Assembly: GCF_035984415.1 (NCBI RefSeq)
Contig: NZ_CP130720.1
Coordinates: 4,402,001-4,466,000, forward strand
DNA: 64,000 bases
Source: Streptomyces sp. NBC_01296
GTDB taxonomy: Bacteria > Actinomycetota > Actinomycetes > Streptomycetales > Streptomycetaceae
Reading direction: 5' to 3'
Both the position numbers and the translations under genes were made by a program. Every line of letters starts with the position of its first letter. Within the stretch, counting starts at the first letter, position 1. This document shows positions 61,098 to 64,000 of the stretch, piece after piece. Under the pieces are notes generated by a model, which was given only the letters and a program-made list of their open reading frames with translations, was not told where the DNA came from and searched no databases.

Positions 61098-61834
61098 CCA
61101 GCACCGATGCCGTTCAGCCCGATCTCGTTCAGTCGGCGGCCCTCGCGCTGGGGGACGACGCCCTGATCCTCTCCCACCGCCTCGGCGAGTGGGCGGGTCA
61201 CGCCCCCGTCCTGGAGGAGGAGGTCGCCCTCGCGAACATCGCGCTCGACCTCCTCGGCCAGGCCCGCATCCTGCTGTCCCTGGCAGGCGACGAGGACGAG
61301 CTGGCCTTCCTGCGCGAGGAGCGGTCCTTCCGCAACCTCCAGCTGGTCGAGCAGCCCAACGGGGACTTCGCCCACACCATCGCGCGCCAGCTCTACTTCT
61401 CCTTCCACCAGCACGAGCTGTACGCGGAACTGGCCGTCGGTGACGGCCCGTTCGCCCCGCTGGCGGCCAAGGCCGTCAAGGAGACCGCGTACCACCGCGA
61501 CCACGCCGAGCAGTGGACCCTGCGGCTCGGCGACGGCACGCAGGAGAGCACCGCGCGCATGCAGGCCGCCCTGGACGCGCTGTGGAAGTTCACGGGCGAG
61601 ATGTTCCAGCCGGTCGACGGCATCGGCGGCGTGGACTGGGCCGCCCTGGAAGCCCGCTGGCTGGCCGCCGTGGGCGGCGTACTGGAGCGGGCCGGGCTCA
61701 CGCTCCCCGAAGGCCCGCGCACCGGCGCCTGGGCCGCCGGGGCGGGCCGCCAGGGCCTGCACACCGAGTCCTTCGGCAGGCTGCTCGCCGAGATGCAGCA
61801 CCTGCACCGCAGCCATCCGGGGGCGTCATGGTGA
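61094..61834 (+). CDS. paaC: Phenylacetyl-CoA epoxidase subunit PaaC
   Basis: 246 residues with the ferritin-like helices of PaaC (LILSHRLGEWAGHAPVLEEEVALANIALDLLGQARILL). Non-catalytic partner that stabilises PaaA. GTG start, GTGA coupling. Confidence 0.96.
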   Translation: MTSTDAVQPDLVQSAALALGDDALILSHRLGEWAGHAPVLEEEVALANIALDLLGQARILLSLAGDEDELAFLREERSFRNLQLVEQPNGDFAHTIARQLYFSFHQHELYAELAVGDGPFAPLAAKAVKETAYHRDHAEQWTLRLGDGTQESTARMQAALDALWKFTGEMFQPVDGIGGVDWAALEARWLAAVGGVLERAGLTLPEGPRTGAWAAGAGRQGLHTESFGRLLAEMQHLHRSHPGASW

Positions 61835-62382
61835 CGGACAAGCCGCGCACCGCGGCCCCTGCGGCCGGCCCCGAGGCTCCGCAGACCCCCGAGGCCATGA
61901 CCCGCCTGGAGGCGGAGCTGGCCGAGCTCGCCGGCTCCGTGCCGGACCCGGAGCTGCCCGTCCTCAGCCTCGCCGAGCTCGGCGTCATGCGCGGCGTGCG
62001 GATGCACGAGGACGGGCACGTCGAGGTCACCCTCACCCCGACCTACACCGGCTGCCCCGCCATCGAGGCCATGTCCGCCGACATCGAGCGGGTCCTGACC
62101 GGCCACGGCATCCCGGACGTGCGGGTGCGCACCGTCCTGGCCCCGGCCTGGTCGACCGACGACATCAGCGCGGAGGGCCGGCGCAAGCTCGCCGAGTTCG
62201 GCATCGCCCCGCCGCGGCCGCACGCGGCCGGCGGACCGGTCCCGCTCACCCTCTCCGTCCGCTGCCCGAACTGCGGATCGACCGACACCGAGCTGCTCAG
62301 CCGGTTCTCCTCCACCGCATGCAAGGCGCTGCGCCGCTGCACCGCCTGCCGTGAACCGTTCGACCACTTCAAGGAGCTGTAG
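61828..62382 (+). CDS. paaD: Iron-sulphur assembly protein PaaD
   Basis: 184 residues. DUF59 core (GSVPDPELPVLSLAELGVMRGVRM, TYTGCPAIEAMSADIE) and a C-terminal zinc-type motif CPNCGSTDTE...CTACREPF. Helps cluster or cofactor assembly for the epoxidase. Starts 7 bp before the paaC stop; a GTG one codon later is an alternative. Confidence 0.95.
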   Translation: MVTDKPRTAAPAAGPEAPQTPEAMTRLEAELAELAGSVPDPELPVLSLAELGVMRGVRMHEDGHVEVTLTPTYTGCPAIEAMSADIERVLTGHGIPDVRVRTVLAPAWSTDDISAEGRRKLAEFGIAPPRPHAAGGPVPLTLSVRCPNCGSTDTELLSRFSSTACKALRRCTACREPFDHFKEL

Positions 62383-63510
62383 ATGGCCGCGTCCACGCCG
62401 TCGCCCACGTCGGGCTCCGGGCGCCCCGCGCGCCACGGCGCCTTCCACCCGCTGACGGTGGCGGCGGTCGACCGGCTCACCGACGACTCCGTGGCGCTGA
62501 CCCTGCGCGTCCCCGAGGAGCTGCGCGGCGAGTACCTGCACGCCCCCGGCCAGCACCTCACGCTGCGCCGCAGCACCCCCGAGGGCGTGGAGATCCGCCG
62601 TACGTACTCGATCTGCTCCCCCGCCCCGGACCCCGCGGGCCCCGGCCCGGCGGCGCTGCGGGTGGGCGTGCGGCTGGTGGAGGGCGGCGAGTTCTCCACG
62701 TTCGCGCACAAGGAGATCGCCGCCGGGGACGTGCTGGACGTGATGGTCCCGGCCGGGCGCTTCGTCCTGGAGCCGGACGCCGCGCCGGCCACCGGGCACT
62801 ACGCGGCGATCGTCGGCGGCAGCGGGATCACCCCGGTGCTGTCGATCGCCGCCTCGCTGCTGGCGGCACGGCCCGACGCCCGGTTCTGCCTGGTCCGCAG
62901 CGACCGTACGGCGGCGTCGACGATGTTCCTGGACGAGGTCGCCGACCTCAAGGACCGCTTCCCGGACCGGTTCCAGCTGGTGACGGTCCTGTCCCGGGAG
63001 GAGCAGGAGGCCGGGCTGCCGTCCGGCCGCCTCGACGAGGAGCGGCTGAAGGCCCTGCTGCCCGCGCTGCTGCCCGTCGCGGACGTCACGGGCTGGTTCC
63101 TGTGCGGCCCGTACGGGCTGGTCGTGGGCGCGGAGCGGGCGCTGGGCACGCTCGGCGTCGTCCGGACCCGGATCCACGAGGAGATCTTCCACGTCGAGGA
63201 CACGGCACCGCCCGCCCCGGCCGCGGCCCCTTCCCACGTACGGGTCACGGCCCGGCTCGACGGCCGCTCCGGGACCTGGCCGGTCCGCGACGGGGAGTCC
63301 CTGCTGGACGCCGTGCTGCGCAACCGCGCGGACGCCCCGTACGCCTGCAAGGGCGGGGTCTGCGGCACGTGCCGGGCGTTCCTGGTCACGGGAGAGGTCC
63401 GGATGGACCGGAACTTCGCGCTGGAGGCGGAGGAGACGGAGGCCGGTTTCGTGCTGGCCTGCCAGTCGCACGCGGTGACGGAGGAAGTGGAGATCGACTT
63501 CGACCGCTGA
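62383..63510 (+). CDS. paaE: Phenylacetyl-CoA epoxidase reductase PaaE
   Basis: 375 residues. FAD domain (RRTYSICSPAPD), NADPH domain (AIVGGSGITPVLSIAASLL) and a C-terminal plant-type [2Fe-2S] ferredoxin with Cys in YACKGGVCGTCRA and LACQSH. Delivers electrons from NADPH to PaaA. Starts immediately after the paaD stop. Confidence 0.97.
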   Translation: MAASTPSPTSGSGRPARHGAFHPLTVAAVDRLTDDSVALTLRVPEELRGEYLHAPGQHLTLRRSTPEGVEIRRTYSICSPAPDPAGPGPAALRVGVRLVEGGEFSTFAHKEIAAGDVLDVMVPAGRFVLEPDAAPATGHYAAIVGGSGITPVLSIAASLLAARPDARFCLVRSDRTAASTMFLDEVADLKDRFPDRFQLVTVLSREEQEAGLPSGRLDEERLKALLPALLPVADVTGWFLCGPYGLVVGAERALGTLGVVRTRIHEEIFHVEDTAPPAPAAAPSHVRVTARLDGRSGTWPVRDGESLLDAVLRNRADAPYACKGGVCGTCRAFLVTGEVRMDRNFALEAEETEAGFVLACQSHAVTEEVEIDFDR

Positions 63511-63566
63511 GGCGCCGCCCCTTTCCTTCGCTGTGCATTTTCCACCGCGTGCTCTATCTTGACGCA

Positions 63567-63593
63567 CCGTCAGGTCCGGACCGGGCCTGACGG
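63567..63593. promoter_or_regulatory. Operator-like inverted repeat before the acyl-CoA dehydrogenase gene
   Basis: CCGTCAGG (63567-63574) and CCTGACGG (63586-63593), perfect 8-bp arms with 11 bases between, next to a TTGACG box (63559-63564). Possible binding site of a fatty-acid-responsive regulator. Confidence 0.5.
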
Positions 63594-63621
63594 GGATCCG
63601 GTGCGCGCGGGAGGACAGGCA

Positions 63622-64000
63622 GTGGACTTCACCTTCACCGAGGAGCAGCAGGCCGCCGTCGAGGCGGCGAAGGCCGTCTTCGCGGACGTCGCCCCGGACG
63701 GCGTGCCCAGCCCCGCGCTGACCCCGGGGGCCGTCGCCGAGGACTTCGACCGGCCGCTGTGGGCCAAGCTCGCCGCGTCCGACCTGCTGAGCCTGGTCCT
63801 CGCCGAGGAGCACGGCGGGGCGGGCCTCGACGCGATCGCCCTGTGCCTGGTGCTGCGCGAGGCGGCGAAGGTGCTGGCCCGGGTTCCGCTGCTGGAGCAC
63901 TGCGCCACCGCCATGGCCGTCCAGGCCCACGGCAGCCCCGAACTGGCCGCCGCCCTGCTGCCCGAATCCGGGCGGGGCACGCTCGTCCTCACCGCCGCCG
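63622..64000 (+). CDS. Acyl-CoA dehydrogenase (3' partial)
   Basis: First 126 residues. The start MDFTFTEEQQAAVEAAKAVFADV and the segment LAEEHGGAGLDAIALCLVLREAAK are typical of the N-terminal helical domain. FAD-dependent alpha,beta-dehydrogenation of acyl-CoA is expected. GTG is preceded by GGGAGGACAGG. The gene runs past the window end. Confidence 0.88.
   Translation, partial: MDFTFTEEQQAAVEAAKAVFADVAPDGVPSPALTPGAVAEDFDRPLWAKLAASDLLSLVLAEEHGGAGLDAIALCLVLREAAKVLARVPLLEHCATAMAVQAHGSPELAAALLPESGRGTLVLTAA

Overview
The window is GC-rich chromosomal DNA from a Streptomyces-type actinomycete. Supporting signs are heavy GTG-start use, ATGA/GTGA stop-start overlaps, perfect GC-rich terminator palindromes, a rare TTA codon in a regulator, duplicated branched-chain keto acid dehydrogenase (bkd) operons, a bacterial proteasome activator, Ser/Thr kinases and a perfect actinomycete parS site. 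The order bkd, response regulator, kinases, PadR-ABC, bpa, mobA-moeA, K+ channel, second bkd, Lrp regulator, paaN and paaABCDE resembles, as I recall it, the origin-proximal core of the S. coelicolor chromosome. The two parS-like sites at 38.4 and 43.4 kb agree with that position.

Region 1 (about 0.8-17.7 kb) is a compact biosynthesis-type locus built around chorismate. One minus-strand operon (10112 to 5212) encodes a class II DAHP synthase, an EntA-type dehydrogenase, a PhzD isochorismatase, a PhzE aminodeoxyisochorismate synthase and a YdhR-type small oxygenase. This set predicts 3-hydroxyanthranilate, not phenazine, because no PhzF, PhzA/B or PhzG is present. A second operon (4443 to 810) encodes an SDR without its catalytic Lys, a freestanding transketolase C-terminal domain, an EPSP synthase and a FAD hydroxylase. 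A third (14305 to 11367) encodes a methyltransferase and a fused aminodeoxychorismate synthase. Also present are a transaldolase homologue without its Schiff-base Lys, an SRPBCC protein, a PucR-type regulator with one TTA codon, and an IS701-type transposase homologue that has lost its first catalytic Asp. There is no assembly-line enzyme, amide ligase or transporter in view.

Region 2 (about 17.7-24 kb) is accessory DNA. It holds a DUF1266 protein, a decayed IS5-type transposase, a DUF1062 protein, a patatin phospholipase with a divergent TetR gene flanked by a 24-bp inverted repeat, an unrecognised membrane protein with more AT-rich DNA, and a tiny secreted protein.

Region 3 (24-51.6 kb) is core: a flavin/F420 split-barrel protein, GNAT, the first bkd operon (E1alpha-E1beta-E2), a NarL-type response regulator, two divergent Ser/Thr kinases, a padR-ABC-permease operon with a palindromic operator over the padR start codon, bpa, mobA-moeA-K+ channel, a quinone oxidoreductase, the second bkd operon with its divergent Lrp/AsnC regulator, and a large secreted PKD/LLDTR-repeat protein.

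Region 4 (51.7-64 kb) is phenylacetate and acyl-CoA catabolism: a TetR regulator overlapping a 3-hydroxyacyl-CoA dehydrogenase gene, paaN, paaABCDE and the start of an acyl-CoA dehydrogenase gene. Interleaved are a MerR-sliding clamp fusion, an rRNA/tRNA methyltransferase and an HTTM/DUF5819 pair. An identical 18-bp sequence lies upstream of both the paaN/dehydrogenase divergence and paaA, and a weaker relative lies in the bkd-bkdR divergence, suggesting one TetR regulon.
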